From Bondarzewia mesenterica (taxonomy: Eukaryota; Basidiomycota; Agaricomycetes; Russulales; Bondarzewiaceae), in assembly GCA_004802705.1 (NCBI GenBank), contig SGPL01000375.1:1-32636 (forward strand): a stretch of DNA of 32,636 nucleotides, written 5' to 3'. Shown here in pieces: positions 22,308 through 32,610 of the stretch. The translations under genes were made by a program, and so were the position numbers. Every line of letters starts with the position of its first letter. The first letter of the stretch is position 1. The notes beneath the pieces are model-generated. The model saw only the letters and a program-made list of their open reading frames with translations. It made no database searches and was not told the origin of the DNA.

Positions 22308-22886
22308 TCAGATAGAATGACTGTTGATGTCACTGCAGGGAAGGATTGTGAGCAAAGCTATATGAAGACAACGCGGAAAGTGCAAATAAATTCAAATGAA
22401 AGCCGTATCACTTCCTATTGTGTGTAATATGTATGCTTTTTTACCTGGCAGTGCAGGTTTGGGGAGGGCTAGGGAGATGGAGGGAGATGGTTTAAGAAGT
22501 TAGCAGTCAAGTCACTAATAGTACGTCAGGAAGTAAAGTTGCTGTATGTACGTACAATGCGGCTTCCGGACGCGACGAGTTCAACTTGGTCCGTGCGGTG
22601 AACCTATAGTAGGCCATTCTCACTAGAAGACAAGGTGTCAAGATTCCAAGTTCACCCTACCCGTGGACATCACTGGATGGGGATGATGGACTTCTTGGAA
22701 GAATACGGAAAAATACAACGTGACAGGGGGATATGATGATATGATTGAGCCGCGGAACGGGCAGTCATCGGTAAGTACGGAGGAACAGATATAGTAGGAA
22801 GACAGAAACAGCAAGGCAGCAAACAAGAGATACAACACCCAAACGAGACCATAAAATAACGTAGGAAGGCATAAAGGACCAGCAGA
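22308..22886. other. Intergenic region between two minus-strand genes
   Basis: It holds the promoter of the F-box gene and the 3' untranslated region of the RRM gene. Short open frames on the minus strand (22838-22638) have no domain. Nothing else was recognised. Confidence 0.5.
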
Positions 22887-23944
22887 TCAATCTATGTCCA
22901 TTCGTCCTTCCCCTCGCCCCCGTCGAGCGCCACCTCCGCGCCGCGCCCGACCCCGGCCCCGTCCTCGTCCTTGTTGCTGCGTATACTCCTTGGGGTCAGC
23001 TCCGGGAGGCGCAACGAGAACATGAGCCCGCGCACGCGCATCTGCATCGGTCAGGATGTCGTCTGAGCGCATTTTCCTAAACCATATAATGTTGAGTACA
23101 GCGAGATTTAAAAAAAAAAAAGGACTAGACTTACGATCCTCCCGTACTTTCACTGTTGATGAGTACATCCACACTCCCGTCCTGCACGCCGACGCCTAAA
23201 CGACCGGGCAAGCTGGCGTTGACACCGCCAATGACCTTCACATGAAGCATTTGCCCATCCGCAAATTGCTTGTCAAACCTGGTCTCGGCCGACTTGGCGT
23301 CCTTATCGTGCTTGAATGTCAGGCGGACAGTTACGGCTCCATTTGCGACTTTTTCATGCGACTGCGTGACTGGACCACATTGCTTGAAAATAGCCTGTCA
23401 AACCAGTTAAAAACACGGAAAGAAGAGGTAGGCAAATCAACTTCTGCTCGTGTGACAAGGGACAAGGTAAAAGAGGAAACACGCACCTCCACATCCGCAG
23501 CGGTAGTGCCTTTCACGAGACCCGTCACCTCGACCACGTTTCCACGAGAGCTCGCACCACGGATTGACAACTCTCCAAGCTCCCCTTTGCCTCCCGCCGC
23601 CTCGCGTAAGGCCCTTTCCGCAACACCAAAATTCATCTTGGGCGCACTTCCCGGCGCGGCGAGACGCGCAGACAGCGATTTTCCGCCAGCGCCGTCGGTT
23701 TGGAAAAGATCATGTTGCCACGTCCCATTGACATCCCCTTTAGGTGTTCGAATAGGACGATTTTGCTAATTCCAGTCAAACACGCGAGTGAAGAGTCAAT
23801 TGAACGTGTTACTCGCCCGGGGTAGTTACTAAAAACGAGACGCACGTAAGGACTAGAATTCGTGCGCTTTGACTTGGTAGCGCGAACAGGACCAACGGAG
23901 GCCTCTGGTGGATCAATGTTCATGCGAGCGAGTAGCGAAGCCAT
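22887..23944 (-). CDS. RRM-domain RNA-binding protein with RG-rich tail
   Basis: Four exons: 23944-23846, 23765-23487, 23394-23135 and 23076-22887, totalling 275 residues with matching phases. The N-terminal 75 residues are polar. An RRM-like fold covers about 109-190: VVEVTGL is the RNP2-like strand, followed by an alpha helix (AADVEAIFKQCG) and GAVTVRLTF in the RNP1 position. RNP1 lacks the usual leading aromatics, so RNA binding by that strand may be weak. The C-terminus is an RG/RGG-rich tail (about 240-270) ending in MDID. The order polar N-term, single RRM, RG tail resembles ALY/Yra1-type mRNA export adaptors, but their conserved N- and C-terminal boxes are not evident, so that name is not given. 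The gene shares a 248-base divergent promoter with the PARG-like gene. Confidence 0.8.
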
Positions 23945-24192
23945 GGAAGTATTGAGAAAGCGGGCGTGAGGGAGGATAATGAGACGAGAGAAACAGGAGA
24001 GAAGGTTGTGACACAGTGTGTACAGCTAAAATCAGACGTGCCACTGCCACAAGCGCCTGGTCACGTGAGACCCAGAATCAATCGGAGCTTGAATTTAATG
24101 ACCAACGCTCTCGGCCACCCATCGCCTCCCTTGTCCAGCAACCACCGTTATCTCGACTCTCGAACATCGATCCCCCCAAATATCTTTCCATC
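23945..24192. promoter_or_regulatory. Divergent promoter region with CACGTG palindrome
   Basis: This 248-base gap separates the start codons of the RRM gene (minus) and the PARG-like gene (plus). It contains the 8-base palindrome tcacgtga at 24061-24068, preceded by g, which matches the RTCACRTG consensus of Cbf1/USF-type bHLH factors. CT-rich sequence lies just before the plus-strand start. Shared control of the two genes is inference. Confidence 0.45.
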
Positions 24193-25563
24193 ATGGTCAC
24201 ATCTGCCTCCAAACGCAATTCACGGACACGTACTTCCGCTCGCCGCTCTAAACCATCCTCCAAGCCTTCACTAAACAAATCTCCTAGCCGCAAGTCACTC
24301 GATCCAAAACACAAGAAGGAGTTGATCCGATTCGCAGCTGGCCGCGTCAAGCACAAGCAATGGGCGTTGATCGCCAGACAGACAGTAGCAATAGCACTTG
24401 GTGATGGCAAGTACGTAGAGAACCTGCGTTGCCGCGTTCCTGCATTCTTCACATCACCAGTTGCTGATACCCCAGAGACCTCACAATTGCAGCCCGGTAT
24501 GAGCACATGGCATGTCGTTCATGACATATCCCGTCAGGTTCGACTCAGCAATGAGGGGACCGTCTCGTATTCTCATACTTCCGACCTCCTTTGTCATTGG
24601 GCTGCGAAGCCTGCGACATCTTCGTCGATGCCGTTCACGAAAACTGCAGTGATATTTTCGAAGCGCTCTCCTCTGGCCCTTGCACGCCGACTTTATCTCG
24701 AATCCGCACCGTCGCAGAAGCTATCCCCTCATCCTCTCCATAATTCAACAGTTGGCGTGCTCTCTTCTGCCTCACCTCGCCGTGCAGGCGGAGCTTTTCT
24801 CAATGGCAGTTCCGAGCCTGACGCTTTACTTGCCCGTTCAACATCGCTTGTCGCCTCTCTTGGTACGCCGCAGGCGCGCTCCTTCTACACCGAACTTCAG
24901 AAGTATACCAAGAAGCATGGTGCCGGCTTCTATCCCCATTGCATGGTCTACTCTCCCGGCGTAGTTGGCTTCCGCAGGGACGACGAAGACCGTTATGACG
25001 TGCGGGATGACGATTTCGATCCCGAACTCGACGCTATACCCGCCGATCCGACGACTGCTGAGCTCGAAAACCCTCCTGCTGTGAACTCCCAAAACCGGCG
25101 CGCGATGGGAGAGTATGTTGCTCCGTACTTGATGAACATCATATCTGTGGCTGCGGTGAATGCTAGCAGTGTTCACTCTGCCCCATCTCCATCTCCACCC
25201 CCCTCGACCGAGCTGGACTCGTATTCATTGACCGGTCCCGAGAATGTGGAGGCCGCTATTCGAAGAACGATGAAGGAACGTGTTGGTCGCGCGTTACGTC
25301 TCTTCGAGCTTCACGGCAATCGCACACTTGTTGTAGGCGCTTTTGGGTGCAATCAAGGGTTGGCCGTCGAGACCATCGCTCGGATTTATGCAGAACTGCT
25401 GTTCTGCAGTGATGGTAACGAGGGCGATGGGAGGTTCCGTGGCGTTTTTGACAAGGTGGTTTTTTCCCTGTCCTCCAAGTTGAGAACGCCGTTTCAAGAG
25501 GCATTTGAGATGCGCATATATGAAGATGAGCTGACATCGGCGATGGACGACGTGGGATTGTAA
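24193..25563 (+). CDS. Microbial-type PARG-like protein (TIGR02452 / DUF2263 macro fold)
   Basis: Single exon, 456 residues from the ATG at 24193; the frame is open up to 24016 but the upstream part is not protein-like and overlaps the divergent promoter. A basic Ser/Arg/Lys-rich N-terminus (about 1-40) could be a nuclear signal. The core matches the family order: RRAGGAFLNGSS, then LLARSTSLVASL, MVYSPGVVGFR, an ISVAAVNA strand, and a C-terminal VGRALRLFELHG plus LVVGAFGCNQG. Bacterial-type PARG enzymes hydrolyse poly(ADP-ribose) using a GGG-x(6-8)-QEE signature. Here the loop reads GGAFLNGSSEPDALL, so the third glycine and the QEE are altered. It may be a fungal variant, an inactive ADP-ribose reader, or an enzyme with shifted acidic residues. 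Family is fairly sure, activity is not. Confidence 0.8.
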   Translation: MVTSASKRNSRTRTSARRSKPSSKPSLNKSPSRKSLDPKHKKELIRFAAGRVKHKQWALIARQTVAIALGDGKYVENLRCRVPAFFTSPVADTPETSQLQPGMSTWHVVHDISRQVRLSNEGTVSYSHTSDLLCHWAAKPATSSSMPFTKTAVIFSKRSPLALARRLYLESAPSQKLSPHPLHNSTVGVLSSASPRRAGGAFLNGSSEPDALLARSTSLVASLGTPQARSFYTELQKYTKKHGAGFYPHCMVYSPGVVGFRRDDEDRYDVRDDDFDPELDAIPADPTTAELENPPAVNSQNRRAMGEYVAPYLMNIISVAAVNASSVHSAPSPSPPPSTELDSYSLTGPENVEAAIRRTMKERVGRALRLFELHGNRTLVVGAFGCNQGLAVETIARIYAELLFCSDGNEGDGRFRGVFDKVVFSLSSKLRTPFQEAFEMRIYEDELTSAMDDVGL

Positions 25564-26629
25564 TCGTTCTTTTGGTTCTGTTATCATTATGTATGGACTG
25601 TTTGCTAAGCTTTTATTACGACGCACCTGATGATAATTTCTTTGTAGCGTGTAAGTTATGTAGGTTGGTGTAACGTCTTCCTCTATATCCAATCTATATC
25701 ACTTGTTTACTTTCATGCGGAATGCTAAGGCTTTCAGTGAATAGTACCTTGTTGGTCGAGAGTGAGCCGTCCCTATGCAAACACCAATAGGAGAAGGCGG
25801 CACTGCTATTAATCCTGGCCAACAAGAAATTGTGTGCAGCAAAACTGGCTGGCCTGGGGCACCAGCTGCAGCTGCGAGCGTCTATCTCCTTCGAAGTGAG
25901 TGCCTGAATGTCTAGGGCCGCGCTAGCATATACATGTAAAGGGATGGTTGCAAACTTGAAAGCAGCTTGATTCGGGGAGCCTCTCCTCGAGGGCTTGAGT
26001 AGTTCGCGAGTTTTTCTTTCCATGAAACACAACAGTCTCAGCATATCATAATGCATAAAGACCGGGCGGGCCGCCGGGGCCGCGCCAGGCTCTCCTCACA
26101 ACCTCCTTGTCGACTTCGGCTAGTACTGTATCAGAGTTTCGATCACTCATTCCAAGCTGGATGACTCAGTTTCCCATCTCGCGCTATGTTCAATTTCCTT
26201 GTCTGCGCCAGCACTTTTCACTTTCAGGCAATTTCAGTGTGGTTGTATGCGTACGAAGCAGTGCAGACCTTCTTTCACCCATTTTTGCCTGTTGAGCTCG
26301 ATAGTCAGCTCCTTAAAGCCGAAAACCACAGTGCGCGTGAGTTTTCACTGCGTTTCTGACGTTCAGCACATGCTGCAAGAAGGTCTGAGGCGATCTGGCG
26401 GCGAGCTCAAACTGTGCAGCAGAAGCCGTGCGCTTCGTCTGAGCTCTTCTGTCGTCGTCAGTTGACTGGCCTCTTGATACTGAACTTCCTTCGCTGTTTG
26501 CTCCTCGTGATCTATGTTTCTCGTTCGAATCCTTCTCGTCGAGGTCATCTGGGTTCGGCCCTGCAGTCTTATAACAGTGTCGTTAGAGTATGTTTGTTTG
26601 CGGTTGCCCCGGCCCCCTCTTGATATAGG
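25564..26629. other. Intergenic region, nothing recognised
   Basis: About 1.1 kb between the PARG-like gene and the fucosidase gene. It should hold a 3' untranslated region on the left and the fucosidase promoter on the right. A short GC-rich block (26059-26085) stands out. Minus-strand open frames (25692-25294 and 26056-25694) have no domain and the first overlaps the PARG-like coding region. Confidence 0.5.
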
Positions 26630-29600
26630 ATGTTTCTATTCCATTTTCCTCTCGTTTCATTGTTTTCATTGTTCTGGGGCTTAGATTTTGTCCTCGCAGT
26701 TTCTGTGAAGCTTGACCTTTCTCCGTTCTTCAACGCGAAGGCTGCATCGTCGGGTCTCGATGATACTCGTGCGAATTTCGACGGAAGCGGACGGGCTTAC
26801 CCTGTCGAATGGCTCCCTTCTTCGTCGACGTTCAACTTCACCGGTATAGAGGTGAATTGACTTGCATCATTGAGTATCTCCCAGTGATGGCTGAATGTAG
26901 AATCTCAGTTTGATCTGCCTCTGTTCCACAGTCTCTCCACCCTCGACACTGTCCGGTCAAGCTCGCAAACCATAAGCGTTCCTGAAGGTAGTGGTGCTTT
27001 TCAATCTTTCAATGCCCTCGCCGTGGGTCTCGGAGATGTCAGAGTCTCAAACGTGACGTTCAATTTTGATGATGGCACATCAGAGGAGACGGCGATCATC
27101 GTCGCGCCGTGGTACTCTGGTGGCAGCATCTTCAACGGACCAATCTCCACGTCAGTCACTTGTAAATCATTGCAGTTTGTGTAACTTTGCTCACCTTTAG
27201 ATTCCGAGTCAGGCCTTTTCATTATGCGAACGCGACACTTGATTATAACATGACCATCGACCGCAATAGGACGCACATCCATTTCGTCACGGTGAGCGTG
27301 CGGAACGACAGGAACCTCACTTCGGTTACTCTACCAGTGCAGTCATCGAACATCAACTTCTTCTCCATTACATTGCTCTCTGCGGATGCATCAATTAACG
27401 CGAGTGCTGTAGAAGCTGCGGCGTTGGCATCCCTGGGCCGCCTTCATCGCAGCGTAGAGTCGCAGGTGGTGTCAGATGCAGTGCCTGCGTTGAGCGTACA
27501 GAATGTGCGCTCGACGACCAAATGGCTCGGGGAAGCCACGTCGAAAGATTCTCGTACGCAAATCATTGAAGTAACGATTAACAACCTTTCTCCCCGCGAC
27601 GGCGCGCTGTCCGAATGGGTCACTGCGAATCATACAGTTTCGCTTTTCTCGAGCTCTCTCCATACGGTCGTGCCAGGCTATTTCCGTCGCCTGAGGACGA
27701 ATGACCAGGTCACCGTCGTCGTAGGTGTACAGAATGCCAACGGCGTAGCATCCGGCAGCAACGCGACCGTCACGGTCGTGGTGAAGGATGAACGCGGGTC
27801 GGAGGTCACTCTCGTTGGAGGCAGTCAGCCGTGGCAAGTTATCGCGGGAATTCCAGAGTATCAGAATGACGATTCCAGTCTGGACACACATGAATCGCCT
27901 GAGTGGGTAAGTGTGATCATTGCTTCCCTTGCAGTGAGTGCACAATTGACTTGTTCTCTGTCCTCTAGTATGAAGATGCGAAATTCGGTATTTTTGTCAG
28001 TATTCGTTTATGATATGAGGGCGAGTCAAAAAAATTGATGAAATATTCTCTAGATTCATTGGGTGAGCCACGTCTGATTCAGGACGAAGGGAATGGAGTG
28101 ATGAACATCAATCAGGGTGTCTACAGCGTCCCCGCATGGGCGCCGTCTGGCCAGCAATATGCAGAATGGTATCTCGTTTCACATCTTTATATTGCTCTGA
28201 GTAACCTTACCCACAACGTTCAATTAGGTACAACTGGCAGCTCCATAACCGTCAGGCTGTTTGAGATATCAAAACTTTCGATTATTATTCTGACCTGTAT
28301 TCATAGCTCCGAACTCTAATTCGCCGACGTGGGTGCACCATCTGAACACATACGGTGCCGATATTGTTTATGACGACTTCATTGCTAACTTCACCGCATC
28401 GGCCTGGAATCCTGATGACTGGGTCGATTTGATCGTGAACGCGGGTGCGAAGTACTTCGTTCTCGTCACTAAACATCACGATGGATTTGCGCTGGTGGGT
28501 ACTTGCCTCTACGTATGCATCTGAAATGTCTCATGATGCTATTTGAACGTAGTTCGACACGGGTGAATCAAGCAACCGCAATTCGTTGCTTTTGGGGCCG
28601 AAGTAGATGTTTTTCTCCATCTTGTGATATGAATTGGCACTTCTGATCATGCAACGAAGGCGTGATATAGTAAAGGACCTCCTTGATAGCGCGAAGGCTC
28701 GCCATCCCAATTTACATAGAGGCGTAAGTCTGCCTGCCTCCAATAACGATTCTTCCGCTCTGACCGTAACTTTTGCAGACATACTTCAGTATGCCAGGTA
28801 ACTCCGAAATATATTTGATGGTATGGCACTGGCGCTTCACGAAATATCTAAGAATGGTTCCATCCACAATACGCTCCCTACGCACGCGTAAGCTTCCCCG
28901 GCCGGCCAGGTAAGTCTCATCTAGACGTCCTAGTGCATCCCACCTTGGTGACTGAAAGTTATGAATCTGTCTATGAGCTTTAAACGCATTCAATGGATCA
29001 TGTTGCGACCCATATACCGGTTATGTCAAAGTCAACGATTTCCTTCAGGACAGTAAGTCGTGTACAACTTCTAGTAACTTATCTTGCGCATGTTCAATCG
29101 TATCGAATAGTTCAAAGGCCACAAATGGAGGCCTTGTTTTACAAATACGAGACGGAAATCCTATGGTGAAGTCTTTATGATATGAATCCCTTTGATCCGA
29201 CAATCCTTAGTCTTCTTCAGGTGCGACATCGGTGGATGGTCATCTTTCCCCGAATTTGGTCAGTATCAGTGTGCGGACTTTGCAGTGCCATTCCGCAGCA
29301 CTCATGGATATTTTCAGCCGGTGACTGGTACAATTACGCTGCGTCCCAAGGCCGACAAGTCGCGCGGGACGACCGTTGTGGGTCGAACCAGACGGACTTC
29401 GTGACACCCGAATATGCGACATATCCTGCCCGTCTAGTACGCAACCATTTTCCTGATATTATGTTATTGAGCTGAATCTTTTCTATGTTCCAGTCCCAGA
29501 AATGGGAGAGTAGTGAAGGAATAGATCCCTTTAGCTACGGATACAACTCAGATACGTAAGCCCATCGTGCCATCTGCTCACATACAATCTTACGTCAAGT

Positions 29601-30192
29601 TATATAGGCCCTCGGATGCCTATCAAAAGGCCTCTGGCATCATCCCGAAGCTCATCGAGTGGGTACCCACGAACATGCGAGCCCCATACAGTTCTTTAAT
29701 TAACCTTTTCGTAGCATGGTGTCCAAGGGCGGAAACTATCTGCTTGAGTGAGTACTAGTCAGTGATTGCGGATGCTTTCAGCATTTCCACGGCGTCTACA
29801 GCATCGGGCCGAAGGCGGACGGTACTGTCATCCCAGAGATGACAACTCCACTCCTCGAGATCGGCACCTGGCTCAACAGTTCCGGCGAAGCGATCTACGG
29901 AACGCGTCCATGGTGGATTGCCTCTGGTGACTCGACTCCAGGCTTCACAGACGTCCGCTTCACCACCAAACCCGACGCCTTCTATATCATCGCGTTAGCT
30001 CGTCCCAACGGGACGCTGAGTACTGCAGCTCCAGTCCCAATCACCCATGGAGACAAGATCACCATGCTCGGTGGTACAGGCAGAGCATTGAACTGGACGA
30101 CGAGCGATGATGGTATTGTGTCTGTGAGCGTACGTGGTGAGGACCTGGATAGTGTGCAGTATGCCTGGGCGTTCAAAGTTACGTATGCATGA
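26630..30192 (+). CDS. Secreted GH29 alpha-L-fucosidase
   Basis: Twenty exons join in phase to 827 residues: 26630-26851, 26909-27150, 27201-27906, 27969-27995, 28054-28062, 28116-28168, 28228-28250, 28307-28494, 28553-28602, 28660-28723, 28779-28797, 28853-28909, 28978-29052, 29111-29165, 29221-29258, 29318-29436, 29494-29555, 29608-29658, 29715-29747, 29802-30192. A signal peptide covers about 1-23. Residues 24-380 are an N-terminal beta-rich domain (AYPVEWLPSS, FDLPLFHSL) with several N-glycosylation sites. The catalytic barrel starts at YEDAKFGIFIHWG (391-403), then KHHDGFAL (483-490) and WCDIGG, whose D599 is the expected nucleophile. KWESSEGI and LIDMVSKGGNYLL follow, then a C-terminal beta domain. 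The family removes terminal L-fucose from glycans by a retaining mechanism outside the cell. The general acid was not identified. Exon fragmentation is extreme. Confidence 0.94.
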
Positions 30193-30970
30193 CCGTACGA
30201 CTGAGGAATCACATACAGTGACGTTGCTTCAGCTCAATTATTTTCGTTTTTGCTGTACCAAAATCTTTAGCGTCCACCATATTGGAATCATCCAGAGGAG
30301 CTGCTGCTAGGGAGATATATTATCTCTGCAAGTTGGGAATAAATACACAAGGAAAAGCGGGCCTAATGAAATAATAATCAATCTCAAAGGACTGTGGGCG
30401 TGTCCATTTCTACAAAGCCCTACTTCGAGCCCACAGACATACAAAGAGGTCTGTAGTACGCCAAGCTGTATCTATGATAGAAAAAGAAAAGACATTCGGA
30501 TACGGGGAATCGAACCCCGAGCTGCCGCGGTCACTCGATGAGAGGCGGCAATGTTAGCCGTTACACCATATCCGACTTGCAAACCATCCACCATAAATCA
30601 CTAGTGACAGTATTTGGATGGCTAATCCTTCTTTGGACTCCAAATGTTGAGGTTCATTTTTGCGGCTTAGGGCACTAGAAAGGGGACACGGAACACAGCT
30701 CTACGAACCAACAAGACAAATCAGCAGTATTCAAATTATTAAGGCTATGGACCCAAGCCAGTCGCCCGTCGTCTAGTTATACGAGTAAGTTATGTACTGC
30801 GTCTAGCGATACATTTCCCCCCCATCTAGACTGGACGCACGGCGACGCAGACCAAGACGGGAAGGTACAGACATATGCATACAATATGGAGACACACCGC
30901 ACCCGGGACGGCCTATGTGACAATGAATGCAAATGAAGGAGTTGGATGAACCAGAGTGAGTGACGCTGAT
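30193..30970. other. Flanks of the tRNA gene
   Basis: The left part holds the 3' end of the fucosidase transcript and the right part the 3' end of the double-psi beta-barrel gene, with the tRNA gene between. On the minus strand, T runs at 30490-30487 and 30485-30481 follow the tRNA and fit a Pol III terminator. No further gene was recognised. Confidence 0.5.
30495..30575 (-). tRNA. tRNA-Glu (anticodon CTC) with a 9-base intron
   Basis: The cloverleaf is complete. Acceptor arms are TCGGATA/TATCCGA, the D stem is GTGT/ACAT, the anticodon stem GCCGC/GCGGC, and the T arm CGGGG-TTCGAAT-CCCCG, with A as discriminator. The anticodon loop is CTCTCA then C, with CTC at 34-36. Nine extra bases (30538-30530) sit between positions 37 and 38, the canonical nuclear tRNA intron site. 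Box A (TGGTGTAACGG) and box B (GGTTCGAATCC) match the consensus, and T runs downstream fit Pol III termination. Confidence 0.93.
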
Positions 30971-31525
30971 TTAGGAGAAGCTCCAGGTGACTTGGACGAC
31001 GCCAACGGACTCAGCCGCAAAAGTCTGGAAAAGGGAGGGTGACATGTCTGCATAAGAAAAGTGAAAGACCAATCAGAGGGTAGTACAATAGATACACATG
31101 GAGATTGCTTACCAAGGTCACCCGAGGAGCAGCCCGGGCACTTGTCTTCCACTGTCGCGGTAGCAGTCTTGCCGTTAGCCGTGATAGTGATTTGCTGTAG
31201 GTGAACGTCGGATAAGCTCAGCCTTTGGAGAGAAATGCATGGCAGAAAAAAGACTGACCTGACCGCAATGCGAGCCGTTGGCATAGTCTGCAGCCGCGAG
31301 AGCGACAATGAGGTCCGAATCAGTGTTCGTGTTTCCACAGGCACCGAGACCGACTTCGAAGAACGTGCCCTATACACAATCGGGCGATTAGATTATTGAT
31401 CGATAATGTAGGCGAGGATTGCCACTTACGCGGCCAGAGTTACGCTTTTCGATGGTGCCTGCAAAGGCAGACAGGGCGCACGCAAAGAGCGTGATGAACA
31501 ATGCAGCAACGGTAGAGCGGAACAT
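30971..31525 (-). CDS. Small secreted RlpA-like double-psi beta-barrel protein
   Basis: Four exons: 31525-31430, 31369-31259, 31194-31113 and 31047-30971, giving 121 residues in phase. Residues 1-22 are a signal peptide (ALFITLFACALSAFA), and EKR shortly after is a likely Kex2 cleavage site, so the mature chain would be about 93 residues. The body is a double-psi beta-barrel: GTFFEVGLGACG, ADYANGSHCGQ, TVEDKCPGC and GDLDMSPSLFQTF, with four cysteines for two disulfides and the conserved aspartates. Related mushroom proteins are often annotated as barwin-like, expansin-like or riboflavin-aldehyde-forming-enzyme-like. The fold suggests an extracellular or cell-wall role, but no enzymatic activity can be claimed from sequence. 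Confidence 0.9.
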
Positions 31526-32340
31526 GTTGGCGAAGAGAGTGTGGTCAAAGGAAGACGAGCGGGGCTGGAGTGAGAGAGAAGGAATGCAGCGAGACGAGAG
31601 CTTGATGCCAAAACTCTGGACGTCTAAGAGGGTCTTATATACCTTGCTAGCGCTGCATGCTCTTGCTCCCCCAAGAAAACTTTTGACCCCTCAACGACAC
31701 TCGTCGCCATTGCATGTAAGGAGGCGATTGAACAAAGAAAGTCTAGGTCACCTTTTTTGCGACGTTCTGGCCTATGCACAAGGACTTTGAACCCTGCAAA
31801 TTATTGTAGTCAGTTACCTCGAATTCCGGAAGTACGTATGATGCAGAAGGAAACCGAGCCTGACAGACAAATAAAAATCAGTGTCGCAGTCCCCGCACTC
31901 CGCAGCGGTTGGATTCGACGATCGTTGCACGTTGGAAACTGGCAACGGTCCCCAAAATCAGCGATCAAGTGGTCCGATAGCTCCCTGGGTAGAAATGGAT
32001 TGAATGCCTCAGAGGCGAAAATTTGGCCTCGACGTCACCGGTGACCGATCCCACGACTACAGCGCCGATCTGATACAGCAAAGACATCCAGTACTGAAAC
32101 AACCCGACTGCGGAAAAAGAATTGGGGTGGGTGGAGTGGTAAATATTTTTTGGTACTTGCGGACAAAAGGACACATACATATGCTGAAGTCCCAGAATCT
32201 GCCTATGTCAGACTGCCTGCGAACTGAGCAGTCTGGCGAGTTAGGTCTCTAGGCGAGTGCGGCAGTGCAGATCTAGTATAACTTATCTTTGGCCATTCGT
32301 CTACTGCGGTGCACGCGCACAGGACCCGCGAAGCTAGCCT
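31526..32340. other. Upstream region, nothing recognised
   Basis: It contains the promoter of the double-psi beta-barrel gene in its first few hundred bases; a CT-rich tract on the minus strand lies before the start codon (about 31540-31600). Short open frames on both strands have no domain. Confidence 0.5.
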
Positions 32341-32370
32341 AATGTTTCCCGGTCGTATACCCCAAAATCG

Positions 32371-32610
32371 GGCCTTAAATATGCAATGTTTTGGGTCTAA
32401 AATATGCTATAGTCGTGAGGGTTTGTCACGATTTGTCACAGTAGTCACATTTAGTCACGTTATGTTACACCGTGCGCGGGTTTCTGTCAGAATCTGCCCT
32501 CCATTCTGCCAGCTTCAGCGTAAAATTGAAATAGCAGACTCGGCCTCAAATATGCTATCGGCCGTTAAGAAAATGGTATTTTATCGGCTCCGCGGCCTAA
32601 AATATGCTAT
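32371..32610. repeat. Four dispersed copies of a 17-base motif, possible mobile-element terminus
   Basis: The motif ggcctaaaatatgctat occurs, with one to three mismatches, at 32371-32387, 32393-32410, 32542-32558 and 32594-32610, all in the same orientation. It is often followed by tcgg or ttttcgg. Subterminal repeats of this kind are common at the ends of DNA transposons, and the element would continue beyond the right edge. No coding sequence of an element is visible. Confidence 0.55.
32425..32458. repeat. GTCAC array with about 10-base period
   Basis: GTCAC occurs at 32425, 32435, 32444 and 32454, separated by AT-rich spacers, so the same face of the helix is presented each time. It lies between copies of the 17-base motif and may be a cluster of protein-binding sites, perhaps for a transposase. 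Function is unknown. Confidence 0.55.

Noticed and set aside
24016..24192. In-frame N-terminal extension of the PARG-like protein
   Set aside because: The added 59 residues show no conserved pattern, overlap the divergent promoter and the CACGTG site, and the ATG at 24193 begins a typical basic N-terminus.
25694..26056. Minus-strand open frame of 120 codons
   Set aside because: No domain, no signal peptide and no splice partners; it is probably a chance frame upstream of the fucosidase gene.
29221..29404. Uninterrupted reading of the fucosidase through 29259-29317 without splicing
   Set aside because: Retaining this stretch gives a different frame that stops at 29404 and loses the conserved continuation (GDWYNYAASQGRQV); a clean 59-base intron restores it.
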